A stretch of DNA of 51,353 nucleotides from Clostridia bacterium (GTDB taxonomy: Bacteria; Bacillota; Clostridia; Christensenellales; Aristaeellaceae), in assembly GCA_017552535.1 (NCBI GenBank), contig JAFZPV010000013.1, positions 1 to 51,353 on the forward strand. The letters are read 5' to 3'. Position numbers and translations under genes: made by a program. Numbering within the stretch: position 1 is the stretch's first letter; each line of letters starts with the position of its first letter. This document shows, in pieces, positions 41,524 through 49,925 of this stretch. A model generated the notes under the pieces. The model was not told where the DNA came from. It made no database searches and saw nothing but the letters and a program-made list of their open reading frames with translations.

Positions 41524-42039
41524 ATGGCACATTACGTTTTTCAGAGAAACAACGGGTTCGGCGACTTCGACTACATCCGCAATTTTGAAACGATGGAGAT
41601 CACGGATTACAAGGAGTTTGCCGCCCAGGTAGACGACCGGTTTATGGCGTACCTTGACATCCCGTATCTCAACAGCCTGGGATTCTTCCCCATCGGCATC
41701 ACGTCCCTGGCGCTGCGCATCGAGCCGCTGCTTCTGTTCACGCCCCTGGTGCGCGGCTTCCGCCCCGCCGCAAAGCCCCGCGCGCCCAGGCTCAGAGGTG
41801 CCGCACCCGGCCCGCGTCCCCTGACCGGCCCCATGCCCGGATTGCGCCCCGCCCCCGTACAGCGCCGCGCCAGCACGCCCAGGCCCGCACCGAGACCCGC
41901 TCAGCCGGGACGCCCCGTTTCGCCGCTTCGCCCCGGACAGCCCGCCCCCACCGTGCGCAGCCCGAAGCCCGCATCCCGCGGCCAGGTGGGCAAGCCCGTT
42001 CCCGGCCCGCTGGACAAGGGCCCCAAGGGCAGGAGATAA
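41524..42039 (+). CDS. Hypothetical protein with a long Pro/Arg/Ala-rich tail
   Basis: 171 residues. Residues 1-78 look folded (YVFQRNNGFGDFDYI, ITDYKEFAAQVDDRF, and the hydrophobic GFFPIGITSLALRIEPLLLF). Residues 79-171 are low-complexity, mostly Pro, Arg, Ala, Gly and Lys with no acidic residue except one Asp, for example RPAPRPAQPGRPVSPLRP. No signal peptide. AAAGGAGGAGAGC sits ideally before the ATG, and it has a strong promoter of the shared dac type. The basic disordered tail suggests binding to RNA, anionic polymer or another protein. No family recognised. Confidence 0.75.
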   Translation: MAHYVFQRNNGFGDFDYIRNFETMEITDYKEFAAQVDDRFMAYLDIPYLNSLGFFPIGITSLALRIEPLLLFTPLVRGFRPAAKPRAPRLRGAAPGPRPLTGPMPGLRPAPVQRRASTPRPAPRPAQPGRPVSPLRPGQPAPTVRSPKPASRGQVGKPVPGPLDKGPKGRR

Positions 42040-42187
42040 GATATCCTGAAACAAGGCAGTTTTCATGCCCGCATACGATCCCATCACGGCCACGGGCGCA
42101 GACCCGCGGCCGTGATGTTTGCACAATGACCTGCCTTTATTTTCACTGCGAATATTAATTTGTTCTGTGACACCGGAGGAAGCGGAT

Positions 42188-43276
42188 ATGGATTTTCGAT
42201 ATCTCGAAAAAGATCTTAACGAGCTGAGCGCGCTTGGCATCCCTTACTTGGGCGTAAAAGTTCAAAAAGGCCACAAAGAGCTCTTTTCCGGGACGCGGGG
42301 TTCGGAGGGCAACGGCAAAAGGTTTTTCATCTACAGCTGCTCCAAGGTAATGACCGTCTCCGCCGCGCTGCGCCTGTTTGAGCAGGGCAGGATCGACCTG
42401 GACGCGCCGGTAAAGGAATACCTTCCCGCGTTCGGCAAGGCGTACATCCTGAAGGACGGCGTTCCCTGCCCGCCGGATACCGTGATGACCGTACGGCACC
42501 TGTTCACCATGAGCGCGGGCCTCAACTACAAGCTCTGGCTCGATCCCATCCAGAAGGCTGCTTCTCAGCCGGGGGCGGACACCGTATCCGTCGTAAACTC
42601 TTTCGCAGAGTCCCCGCTGGACTTCTCCCCGGGCGAGCGCTTTCAGTACAGCCTCTGCCACGACGTGCTGGGCGCCGTTATCCAGGCGGTAACGGGACAG
42701 CGCTTTGACCGGTACATGGAGGAGAACGTGTTTTCGCCTTTGGGCATGACGCACACTTCGTTTGTATTCGCTCCGGACGAACTCGCGCCGAAATACACAT
42801 TTGAAAACGGCGCCTTCCGGCCCGACAGCCTGACAAACGGTTATGTGCTGGCGCCCGGATATTTTTCAGGCGGCGCTGGCGTGGTGAGCACGCTTGAGGA
42901 TATGTCCCTCTTCGCAGACTGCCTGGCCTGCGGAGGCGAAGGCGCAGGCGGCTACCGGCTTTTGAAGCCCGGGACAGTGGAGCTCATGCGGACCGAGCAG
43001 GTCTCAAAAGTGTACCGGGACAAGAGCTTCTCCTGCGCGGCAGGCGAGGAATTCACCTACGCGCTGGGCGTTCACGTGCTGAAGTATCCCCTGCCCACCA
43101 CACGTGCTCCCCTGGGCGTGTTCGGCTGGGACGGCGCCGCCGGCGCGTATCTGATGAGCGACCCGGAAAACAAAGTATCCATCGCCTTTATCACGCACGT
43201 TCACGGCTGGACGGGCATACGCCCCTGCTTCCACAGGCCCCTGCGGAACGCCGTTTACGCATCCCTCGAAGCATAA
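42188..43276 (+). CDS. Serine hydrolase of the beta-lactamase class C-like family
   Basis: About 362 residues. The nucleophile motif SxxK is SCSKVMTV near residue 55, and the second motif is YSLCHDV in place of the usual YxN. GWDGAAGAYLMSDPENKVSIAF near residue 320 takes the place of the HxG/KTG strand. Related proteins are esterases or D-Ala peptidases more often than drug-degrading enzymes. There is no signal peptide, so it probably works in the cytoplasm. GGAGG before the ATG at 42188 fixes the start. A long terminator hairpin follows. Confidence 0.88.
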   Translation: MDFRYLEKDLNELSALGIPYLGVKVQKGHKELFSGTRGSEGNGKRFFIYSCSKVMTVSAALRLFEQGRIDLDAPVKEYLPAFGKAYILKDGVPCPPDTVMTVRHLFTMSAGLNYKLWLDPIQKAASQPGADTVSVVNSFAESPLDFSPGERFQYSLCHDVLGAVIQAVTGQRFDRYMEENVFSPLGMTHTSFVFAPDELAPKYTFENGAFRPDSLTNGYVLAPGYFSGGAGVVSTLEDMSLFADCLACGGEGAGGYRLLKPGTVELMRTEQVSKVYRDKSFSCAAGEEFTYALGVHVLKYPLPTTRAPLGVFGWDGAAGAYLMSDPENKVSIAFITHVHGWTGIRPCFHRPLRNAVYASLEA

Positions 43277-43286
43277 CTGTTTAACG

Positions 43287-43329
43287 CAAGAACAAAACGG
43301 CGGTCATCACGGCCGCCGTTTTGTTCTTG
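43287..43329. terminator. Long bidirectional terminator hairpin
   Basis: A perfect 17-bp stem (CAAGAACAAAACGGCGG at 43287-43303 with its complement at 43313-43329) and a 9-base loop. It ends the serine hydrolase gene on + and the exporter operon on -. Confidence 0.85.
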
Positions 43330-43388
43330 TTCAATTCTTTTACGGCTTTCTCCTGGCGAATGCAGGAACAGTACGCATTACCTGCAAT

Positions 43389-43520
43389 TCAGTTGGAACA
43401 AAGAAAATCTATTATGGCGCTGATGATCGTGCCAAGCATAGCCAAAGCATCATCCAGCCACAAAGAGACCTTCTTTTTCTTTGGAGGCCGCTTTTCCATT
43501 GCCGACAATCTCGCGCGCAT
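43389..43520 (-). CDS. Small membrane protein downstream of the exporter ATPase
   Basis: A 43-residue ORF starting 5 bases after the ATPase stop. The N-terminus is basic (EKRPPKKKK) and the rest is a hydrophobic helix (LAMLGTIISAIIDFLC). AGGAGAG lies inside the ATPase end, about 11 bases upstream. The operon terminator is 60 bases downstream. It is short, so coding is not certain, but position and composition fit a small membrane accessory. Confidence 0.45.
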   Translation of the reverse strand: MRARLSAMEKRPPKKKKVSLWLDDALAMLGTIISAIIDFLCSN

Positions 43521-43525
43521 ACCTA

Positions 43526-44797
43526 TCAGCTCTCCTGTTCCCTTTTGAGTCCGCCTTCTTCCATGTCAGGCAGGCGGAAGATTCCGTGGCGCTTTTCGTT
43601 CCAGAGCATGCCTTCGTTCATATCCAGGTTCTGGCCCACGCTGAAGCGGAAGGCATTGGGCACCACGTCGTATGAGACCATGCGTCCGATGGGGTCGATA
43701 AAGCAGAGCCACAGGGCCGCGTCGTATTCGCCGGGGCCAAGCCCGCCCAGGGGCAGGCGAAGCGAAAGGGCGTCTTTCTGCCCAGCATTTGCCGTATATA
43801 CCGGGCCGCTGAAAGACGAGGCGACCACGCCGGAACCGGGGCGCGAGATGAGCGCGCTCACGCGCAAGTTCTTCACGTCCTCCACTGCTTCAAGGCCCAG
43901 CGTCATATCGATGCCGCCGCCCATTTCGTATTCGTTGGAGGTCACATTGTTAAGGTCCAGATACGTCATGCGGGCCAGCTTGCCCATGTTGCCTTCATGC
44001 TTCACGCCGGAAAAATCCCGGTGCGTATCGGTGAGGCGGGAAGATCCTGCGTATCTGCCGATGGCGCCTTCCAGCTCTCCCGCGTAGGTCAGGCGGCCTT
44101 CCTCCAGGTATAGGGCCGTATTGCAGAGCTGGCGCAGGGTATGCATGTTGTGGCTCACGTAGATCACGGTATGCTCCCCGGCCAGGTCGCCCATTTTGCG
44201 GATGCACTTTTCCTGAAAGCGCGTGTCTCCCACCGCCAGCACTTCGTCGCAGATCAGGATATCCGGGTCCAGATGCGCCGCCACGGCAAAGCCCAGCTTT
44301 ACGTACATGCCGCTGGAATAGCGCTTGACGGGGGTATCGATAAACCTTTCCACCTCTGAAAACTCGATGATCTCATCCAGCCTGCGGGATATCTCTGCGC
44401 GGGTAAGGCCCATGATGGCGCCGTTCAGAAAGATGTTCTCGCGGCCTGTAAGGTGCTGGTTGAAGCCCGTGCCCACTTCCAGCAGGCTCGCCACACGGCC
44501 CTTGTAGCGGATGCGGCCTTCGGTGGGTGCGGTGATGCGGCTGATGAGCTTGAGCAGCGTGCTTTTGCCGGCGCCGTTTCGCCCGATCAGGGCAACGGCG
44601 CTGCCCTTCTCAACCTCGAAGGATACGTCCTTCAGGGCATAGAAAGTCTCCTGTCCGGCGGGACGGCCGATGCGCTCGTCCTTTCCGCGCAGGCGGGAAA
44701 CGAAACCGTCTATGTCGTCCCTCAGCGTGCTTAAGCCGATCTGGCCCAGGCGGTAGCGCTTGGAGACGTTTTCGGCCTTTAATACGATATCGTTCAT
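43526..44797 (-). CDS. Polysaccharide ABC exporter ATPase, Wzt/TagH-like
   Basis: 423 residues: an ATPase domain with Walker A GRNGAGKS (72-79), signature YSSGMYVKLGF, Walker B ILICDEVLAVGD (180-191), and a C-terminal domain (about 255-423) of the Wzt-C type that in known exporters recognises the finished glycan chain. It energises export of a lipid-linked polysaccharide or teichoic acid with the permease just upstream; the permease stop and this start are adjacent. No glycosyltransferase genes are in the window. Confidence 0.94.
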   Translation of the reverse strand: MNDIVLKAENVSKRYRLGQIGLSTLRDDIDGFVSRLRGKDERIGRPAGQETFYALKDVSFEVEKGSAVALIGRNGAGKSTLLKLISRITAPTEGRIRYKGRVASLLEVGTGFNQHLTGRENIFLNGAIMGLTRAEISRRLDEIIEFSEVERFIDTPVKRYSSGMYVKLGFAVAAHLDPDILICDEVLAVGDTRFQEKCIRKMGDLAGEHTVIYVSHNMHTLRQLCNTALYLEEGRLTYAGELEGAIGRYAGSSRLTDTHRDFSGVKHEGNMGKLARMTYLDLNNVTSNEYEMGGGIDMTLGLEAVEDVKNLRVSALISRPGSGVVASSFSGPVYTANAGQKDALSLRLPLGGLGPGEYDAALWLCFIDPIGRMVSYDVVPNAFRFSVGQNLDMNEGMLWNEKRHGIFRLPDMEEGGLKREQES

Positions 44798-44798
44798 T

Positions 44799-45659
44799 TT
44801 ATATCACGTCCGCAAAGGTCTTTTCCACGCGTCCAAACAGCATCAGTCCCACGGCGAAGATGACCGCCGTCATGCCAGCGGAGGCGAGCAGCCATATAGG
44901 ATCAAACGAGCCCGTACCCAGGAAGGCCGCGCGGAAAAATTCGATCACCGGCGTCATGGGGTTCAGCATGAACAGGGTCCTGAGCGCGGGATACTTGTCC
45001 GACAAAGCCGAAGCCGGATAGGCTACCGGTGAAATGTACATCCACAGCGATACGCCAAAGCTCACCAGCAGGCTTAAGTCCTTATAGCGCACGGTGAGCG
45101 CGGATACGGCTATGCCTGCGCCGAGGCCCAGGCAGCCCATCAGGAGCACCACCAGGGGCGTAAGCGCCACGAGCGTCCAGGCCGGCGTGACCGTGAACGC
45201 GCCGAAAAGCTGCCCGCCTGACAGGATGAGCAGGAAAAACGCGCCCTGGATGGCGAAATTGATCAGCGTGACCAGCACCGTGGCGATGGGCGCGCAGAGC
45301 CGCGGAAAGTAAACCTTGCCGAACAGGCGCTCGTTATCCCGGAAGGTCTGGGAGGTCTTTTCCAGGCATCTGGCGAAGAAGTTCCACGGCACGCTTCCGC
45401 ACATATAAAACAGGAACGCGCTGGGGCCTTCGGTCTTGATGCCCACCAGCATGCCGAACACCACGGTGAAGATGCCCGTGGTGAGAAGCGGCTGCAGGAT
45501 GGCCCAGGCAGGTCCCAGCACCGTCTGCTTGTACACTGCAACGAAAGTGCGCCTTGCCAGCAGATAGATGAGATCCCGGTACCGCCAAAGCTCCTTAAAA
45601 TCGATATGAACGCCCCTGCCCCGGGGCTTGATGTCCACAGACCAGTTTTCGTCAGGCAT
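44799..45659 (-). CDS. Polysaccharide ABC exporter permease, Wzm/TagG-like
   Basis: About 286 residues with six predicted membrane segments and the ABC-2 motif region SVPWNFFARCLEKTSQTFRDN. A cytoplasmic N-terminal helix (LWRYRDLIYLLARRTFVAVYKQT) precedes the first membrane span, typical of Wzm. AGAAGG 7 bases before the ATG at 45659 fixes the start inside the PAP2 gene end, so the genes overlap. Confidence 0.93.
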   Translation of the reverse strand: MPDENWSVDIKPRGRGVHIDFKELWRYRDLIYLLARRTFVAVYKQTVLGPAWAILQPLLTTGIFTVVFGMLVGIKTEGPSAFLFYMCGSVPWNFFARCLEKTSQTFRDNERLFGKVYFPRLCAPIATVLVTLINFAIQGAFFLLILSGGQLFGAFTVTPAWTLVALTPLVVLLMGCLGLGAGIAVSALTVRYKDLSLLVSFGVSLWMYISPVAYPASALSDKYPALRTLFMLNPMTPVIEFFRAAFLGTGSFDPIWLLASAGMTAVIFAVGLMLFGRVEKTFADVI

Positions 45660-46599
45660 GCTCATCCTTCTTTTTGCCGGTAATCCTTTCCAGGGCCGTA
45701 AACAGCAAGGGCCACAGATACAAAGCCGCAAAGCATGTTACCATATAGCGCACCGTTCCGCCCCAGGTCTCCCCCAGCAGCGAAACGAACAGAGGCTTCG
45801 TTCCCTTCAGGATGCCCACCACCAGCACGATGCCAAGCACAAAGCGGATAAGGCCCGTCAGGAAGGTACGGGGCTTTTCGAAGCGCACAAGGCGGCGTTC
45901 CAGCAGCCAGCCGCCCGTCATGCCCGCCACCGCGCCTACGAGCTTGAAGATGTCGTTGGTGTTGCGGGCGATGTCTTCCGCGCTGTCTCCTGCGGGATAG
46001 CTGCGCAGGAGCGTGACCGCGAGCGTGAGCGCGCCAGCCGCCAGGATGGAAAGGCTCACGGGAATGTCCAGGTTCGGCTTTTCTTCAAGCTTTGCACTCA
46101 GTTTGTCCATCAGCCAGATCAGCGCGATGCCGAGCACCAGCGACACCAGCACGTCCTGGGGCGTATGCACGCCCAGGTACATGCGGCTGAAGCCCACAAG
46201 CAGCACCAGCGCCCAGGCCAAAGCCTTCAGCCAGGGCTTTGCCTTTTTGCCGTGGGCAAGGCCGCCGTAAGCCGCGGCGGCGTTCGCCGTGTGTCCGCTG
46301 GGAAAGGAATAGCCTGTGGCGTCGTCCAGCGCGCTTTCTACAGGTTTAACATCACTGGAGCGTACCCAGGGCCTGTGCGCCACGAACAGGATCTTCAGCA
46401 GCTGGTTGAGCATCAGGCCGGAGAGCATGGTAAGCAGCATGCGCGTGCCCGTGCGGCGGCTCATGCACCAGTACACCAGGCAGATCACGGCGATGGCCGC
46501 GATCTCACTGCCCGCGTGAGTCAAGACGGACATGATCTTTGTGAGCGCATCCGTGCGGTGCTCACCGAGCCATACGAGTACGGAAATATCCATGTGCAT
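45652..46599 (-). CDS. PAP2-family membrane phosphatase
   Basis: 315 residues, multi-pass. The three acid-phosphatase motifs are KILFVAHRP (K69, R76-P77), PSGH (100-103) and SRMYLGVHTPQDV (R139, H145, D149). Such enzymes remove phosphate from undecaprenyl diphosphate or lipid phosphates. Located before the polysaccharide exporter genes, it may recycle the lipid carrier; this is inferred. Residues 170-300 add extra membrane helices beyond the core domain. Confidence 0.92.
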   Translation of the reverse strand: MHMDISVLVWLGEHRTDALTKIMSVLTHAGSEIAAIAVICLVYWCMSRRTGTRMLLTMLSGLMLNQLLKILFVAHRPWVRSSDVKPVESALDDATGYSFPSGHTANAAAAYGGLAHGKKAKPWLKALAWALVLLVGFSRMYLGVHTPQDVLVSLVLGIALIWLMDKLSAKLEEKPNLDIPVSLSILAAGALTLAVTLLRSYPAGDSAEDIARNTNDIFKLVGAVAGMTGGWLLERRLVRFEKPRTFLTGLIRFVLGIVLVVGILKGTKPLFVSLLGETWGGTVRYMVTCFAALYLWPLLFTALERITGKKKDEHA

Positions 46600-46633
46600 T
46601 CTTCTTTCAGTGCGTTTTATTTCATCAGACAGG

Positions 46634-47266
46634 TCAGATGAAATCCAGATAGCTTTGAATGTAATCGTCCGCGAGGGAGCGGTTTTCGTCCAGGGAGTCC
46701 CGGTTGTGGCTGTCGTATACCAGCACCGCCTTCATGCCGGCTGCCTTGGCGCCCAGCAGGCCCTCAGTGATGTCTTCATATACCGTGCAGTCTTCTGGTT
46801 CGGCGCCCATCCTGTTGGCCGCCAGCAGGTATACCGCGCCGCTTTTTTTGTCAAGGCCGGTCTCGTCGGTGGTGGCGAAGACGTCGAACAAACTGTACAC
46901 GCCGTTTCGTTTTAGCACAGGCTCGTACAGCTGCTCTGTGAGGGTGGTCACCACCGCAAGGCCAGCGCCCAGGCTTTTGAGCTTCTGCAGATACTCCTTC
47001 GCGCCGGGCTTCAGCTTTACGCGGTGCGTATATGCTTCCCGGCACATTTCGTGCCATATTTCGGCGATGCGCCCGGCACTTTCTTTCAGATGGAAGCGCT
47101 CTTTGGTATACTGCGCCGTCTGCAGGAAGGAAAGCCCGCGGATCGAGGAAACGTAGTCCGCCGGGATCTCAAAACCGCGCTGAGCGAGGAACGCACGGTC
47201 GATATCCGCCCATACGCCCAGACTGTCCAACAGCGTTCCGTCCAGGTCAAAAAGCGCCGCTTTCAT
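46634..47266 (-). CDS. HAD-superfamily phosphatase, beta-phosphoglucomutase-like
   Basis: 210 residues. FDLDGTLLDS (D7 nucleophile and D9 acid), VVTTLTEQ (motif II Thr), the Lys of motif III (LDKKSG) and YEDITEGLLGAKAAG (motif IV). A helical cap lies between residues 15 and 85. It could dephosphorylate a sugar phosphate. It stands 34 bases before the PAP2 gene, likely in one operon. Confidence 0.9.
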   Translation of the reverse strand: MKAALFDLDGTLLDSLGVWADIDRAFLAQRGFEIPADYVSSIRGLSFLQTAQYTKERFHLKESAGRIAEIWHEMCREAYTHRVKLKPGAKEYLQKLKSLGAGLAVVTTLTEQLYEPVLKRNGVYSLFDVFATTDETGLDKKSGAVYLLAANRMGAEPEDCTVYEDITEGLLGAKAAGMKAVLVYDSHNRDSLDENRSLADDYIQSYLDFI

Positions 47267-47348
47267 ACAGCCGTCCTTCCACGGATTTTTGCTGATTCTA
47301 ACACGCGTAAAGACGGTTTGTCAAGCGCGCCGTGGCACAGCTGAGGCC

Positions 47349-48347
47349 TTATCTGTTTTCCCACAGGGCGGTAAGCAGGTCGCGGCCGGGGTCGCTGCCG
47401 TGCTCCCAGTACATGATGCCCAGCAGGCCTTCGCGCCTGGCAAATTCGCACTTCGCTTTGAGGGAAGCGGGATCATCGTAGCTGATGAGGGTGGAGCCGT
47501 TGAACAGATACGGCGCCTGCGCGTCTTCGTCCCAGTAGCGGACGTAGCCGTTTTTGTTTATAAAGTGTTCCTTTAGGCCGGTATAGCCCTCGGAATACTG
47601 GCCGACGGTAGCGGCCTTCTGAAACAGCCCGTGGTTTACATCCGGCACGCCCTCCCACTTTCTGGCATAGAACGCGGCGCCGATCACGATCTTTTCCTTC
47701 GGCACGCCCGCGTTTTCGAACATGCGGGTGACGGATTCGGTATCAAAACCTTCGGGCGCGCCCTTGGAGCCGTACGGCGCGGTATGGTGGCCGGCCTCTG
47801 AGCAGAAGCCGGAGCGCATGTCGTAGGTCATCAGCTGCACCCAGTCGCATATTTCGGCCACCTTGTCCATCTGAGTATCCCGCACGAAATACGAACCGGC
47901 GCCCGCGGCGATGGAAACGATCTTGTCCCTGCCCAATGCGCGGCGGAGCTCCGCCAGAAGCAAAGTGAAATTCTCCTTGTCCGAGGGATCATAGTCAATG
48001 CCCGCGGAGCCGTTGCAGGGATACTCCCAGTCGATATCGATGCCGTCGAGACAGGCGCTCTTCACGTATCGGGCACAGCTTTCGGCGAAGCGCCTGCGGC
48101 CCTCCTCCGTGCGGGACATGAGCGAAAAGCCGCCAGCCGTCCAGCCGCCGACGCTCAGGACGAATCGGATATCCGGTTTCCAGGCACGGATGCGCTGAAG
48201 GCAATCGTTGTGCTTAAGCTCCCACGTGCCCAGCGTAAAGTGCTCGTCCACCTTTCCGAAGGCAATGTTGATGACGTCCAGCATCTGCGCGTCCCGTTCG
48301 GTTACCGTAGGCAGATTGTGATCGCAAACATATCCCAGTATCTTCAT
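47349..48347 (-). CDS. Glycoside hydrolase family 18 protein
   Basis: About 332 residues of TIM barrel. FVLSVGGWTAGGFS (substrate strand) and the catalytic DGIDIDWEYP with D102, D105, D107 and E109 are intact, and QLMTYDM and the late Trp strand (GIMYWEHGSD) complete the active site. The family cuts beta-1,4 GlcNAc bonds in chitin, peptidoglycan-related or glycan chains. There is no signal peptide, so it seems to act inside the cell. GGGAGGG 6 bases before the ATG at 48347 supports the start; a longer frame back to 48590 is not coding. A good promoter lies upstream. Confidence 0.92.
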   Translation of the reverse strand: MKILGYVCDHNLPTVTERDAQMLDVINIAFGKVDEHFTLGTWELKHNDCLQRIRAWKPDIRFVLSVGGWTAGGFSLMSRTEEGRRRFAESCARYVKSACLDGIDIDWEYPCNGSAGIDYDPSDKENFTLLLAELRRALGRDKIVSIAAGAGSYFVRDTQMDKVAEICDWVQLMTYDMRSGFCSEAGHHTAPYGSKGAPEGFDTESVTRMFENAGVPKEKIVIGAAFYARKWEGVPDVNHGLFQKAATVGQYSEGYTGLKEHFINKNGYVRYWDEDAQAPYLFNGSTLISYDDPASLKAKCEFARREGLLGIMYWEHGSDPGRDLLTALWENR

Positions 48348-48393
48348 GTGCGCCCTCCCGTTCAGCAGCCCTGCGGCCTGTTTCTGTGGATTC

Positions 48394-48422
48394 ATTATAG
48401 CATCTGCGCCCGTTTTTGGCAA
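48394..48422 (-). promoter_or_regulatory. Promoter of the GH18 gene
   Basis: On the - strand TTGCCA (48417-48422), a 17-base spacer and a perfect TATAAT (48394-48399), 47 bases before the GH18 start. Confidence 0.8.
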
Positions 48423-48481
48423 GCGCGCGCCCGTTGCAGGCATGGGTCTAATAAAGCAAACGGATATACCATATAATGAGC

Positions 48482-48510
48482 TTGCGCCGAATGCAGGACT
48501 AAAGTATAAT
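48482..48510 (+). promoter_or_regulatory. Promoter of the secreted esterase gene
   Basis: TTGCGC (48482-48487), a 17-base spacer and a perfect TATAAT (48505-48510), 28 bases before the start. Confidence 0.7.
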
Positions 48511-48538
48511 ATAAAAAGATTCCATCCGGGAGGCTGGT

Positions 48539-49801
48539 ATGATGAAGATACTTTTATCCATCGTTCTGATACTATGCATGGGGCTTGCATGCGTTCGTGC
48601 GGAACAGGCCGCGCCGGCGGACGCCCTCAGTTCAAAGCTTGAAAATGAGCGCCGGGAGGTTTGGGAAGAATACGTCCGCCGGCGCCTCGATGACGAAACG
48701 CTGAAAACCGAGACCGCCGGGCAGGCGCTTGCGTTCGGCGGCGTGACCATGCGCTACACCGTGGAAGTGATCGGCGAAAAGCCCGAAGGCGGATACCCCC
48801 TGTACATCGCCCTGCACGGCGGCGGACAGTCTGACACGCCGGATATCAACGACCAGCAGTGGGGTCATATGCAGGTGTATTACCGCAGATGGCTAAAGTG
48901 CGGCGTATACGTGGCGGTGCGCGGCGTGCGCGACACCTGGGACACGCACTTCAATCCCGAGAGCTATCCTCTGTACGACCGGCTGATCGAATACATGATC
49001 CTCACGCAGGACGTCGATCCCAACCGCGTGTATCTAGAAGGCTTTTCCGCGGGCGGAGACGGCGTTTACGCGGTGGCGCCCCGCATGGCGGATAGGTTCG
49101 CGGCAGCGAATATGTCTTCCGGCCATCCGAACAGCGTAAATCTGACCAATCTTTACAACCTGCCGATGCAGCTGCAGGCGGGCGAATTCGACACCGCATA
49201 CGACCGCAATACCGTGACCGCGGAGTACGGCATATACCTGGACCGCCTTGCCGAAGAAGCAGGAGGCGGCTATGAGCATCGCACGCTGATCCATTTCGGT
49301 GCCGGCCACAACTATGCCGATTACTCCCCCATGCCCCTGCCCGTAATGAAGGACAGCCGCGCCTGGCTCGAAAACGGCAAGCGCGTGATCGAGCGCATCG
49401 ACAGCTTCCCGCCGGACTGGATGAACGGCTTCGTGCGCGAACCCCTGCCGAAAACTGTCGTATGGGATCTTTCCACCCGCGCCGGTCAGCGGGAAGTGAC
49501 GAGCTTTTACTACCTGCGCGCTCCCTTCAGCGCAAAAGGCACGATCCGCGCGGACATTCAGGACAACGTGGTAAAAATCGGGACCACAGATTTCGAAGGA
49601 GATTTCGATATCCTGTTTAACGAAGCAATGGTCGATTTTTCGCGTCCGGTCACGTTCATTCTGAACGGCAGGGAGATAAGCCTGATGCTCGAACCGGATC
49701 ATGAGCTTCTGGTTGAGACCACCTTCGAGCGCGGCGACCCGAATTATCAGTTCGAAGCAGCGGTGAGCTATTCACAGCTTTTGCAGGCAGCCGCAGAATA
49801 A
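48539..49801 (+). CDS. Secreted alpha/beta hydrolase, esterase-like
   Basis: 420 residues. Signal peptide: MMKILLSIVLILCMGLACVRA. The alpha/beta hydrolase fold has oxyanion strand YIALHGGGQSD, nucleophile S170 in LEGFSAGGDGVY and catalytic His H257 in HFGAGHNYADYSP. The C-terminus (from residue 330) is an added beta domain. The layout resembles polymer esterases of the feruloyl/PHB-depolymerase group. It may take acyl groups off extracellular glycans. GGGAGG precedes tandem ATGs at 48539 and 48542. It is divergent from the GH18 gene. Confidence 0.85.
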   Translation: MMKILLSIVLILCMGLACVRAEQAAPADALSSKLENERREVWEEYVRRRLDDETLKTETAGQALAFGGVTMRYTVEVIGEKPEGGYPLYIALHGGGQSDTPDINDQQWGHMQVYYRRWLKCGVYVAVRGVRDTWDTHFNPESYPLYDRLIEYMILTQDVDPNRVYLEGFSAGGDGVYAVAPRMADRFAAANMSSGHPNSVNLTNLYNLPMQLQAGEFDTAYDRNTVTAEYGIYLDRLAEEAGGGYEHRTLIHFGAGHNYADYSPMPLPVMKDSRAWLENGKRVIERIDSFPPDWMNGFVREPLPKTVVWDLSTRAGQREVTSFYYLRAPFSAKGTIRADIQDNVVKIGTTDFEGDFDILFNEAMVDFSRPVTFILNGREISLMLEPDHELLVETTFERGDPNYQFEAAVSYSQLLQAAAE

Positions 49802-49853
49802 GCTGGGCGTTTGATTTAACGCATCCGTTACCCACGCCCGCCCGGTCCTATGT

Positions 49854-49859
49854 TATAAT
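49854..49859 (+). promoter_or_regulatory. Candidate -10 box for the NifU-like / GGGtGRT genes
   Basis: TGTTATAAT, a perfect TATAAT with a TGT extension, 66 bases before the NifU-like start. The -35 region is GC-rich and has no recognisable box. Confidence 0.55.
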
Positions 49860-49925
49860 ATATTCTGGTAATCGATGGGACGCTGCACAAACGGCGTCCG
49901 GCGCACGATGAAAAGGAGGAAGACC

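Noticed and set aside
43321-43548. Plus-strand 75-residue ORF after the serine hydrolase
   Set aside because: It starts inside a terminator stem, has no ribosome site, and overlaps the better supported small minus-strand ORF.
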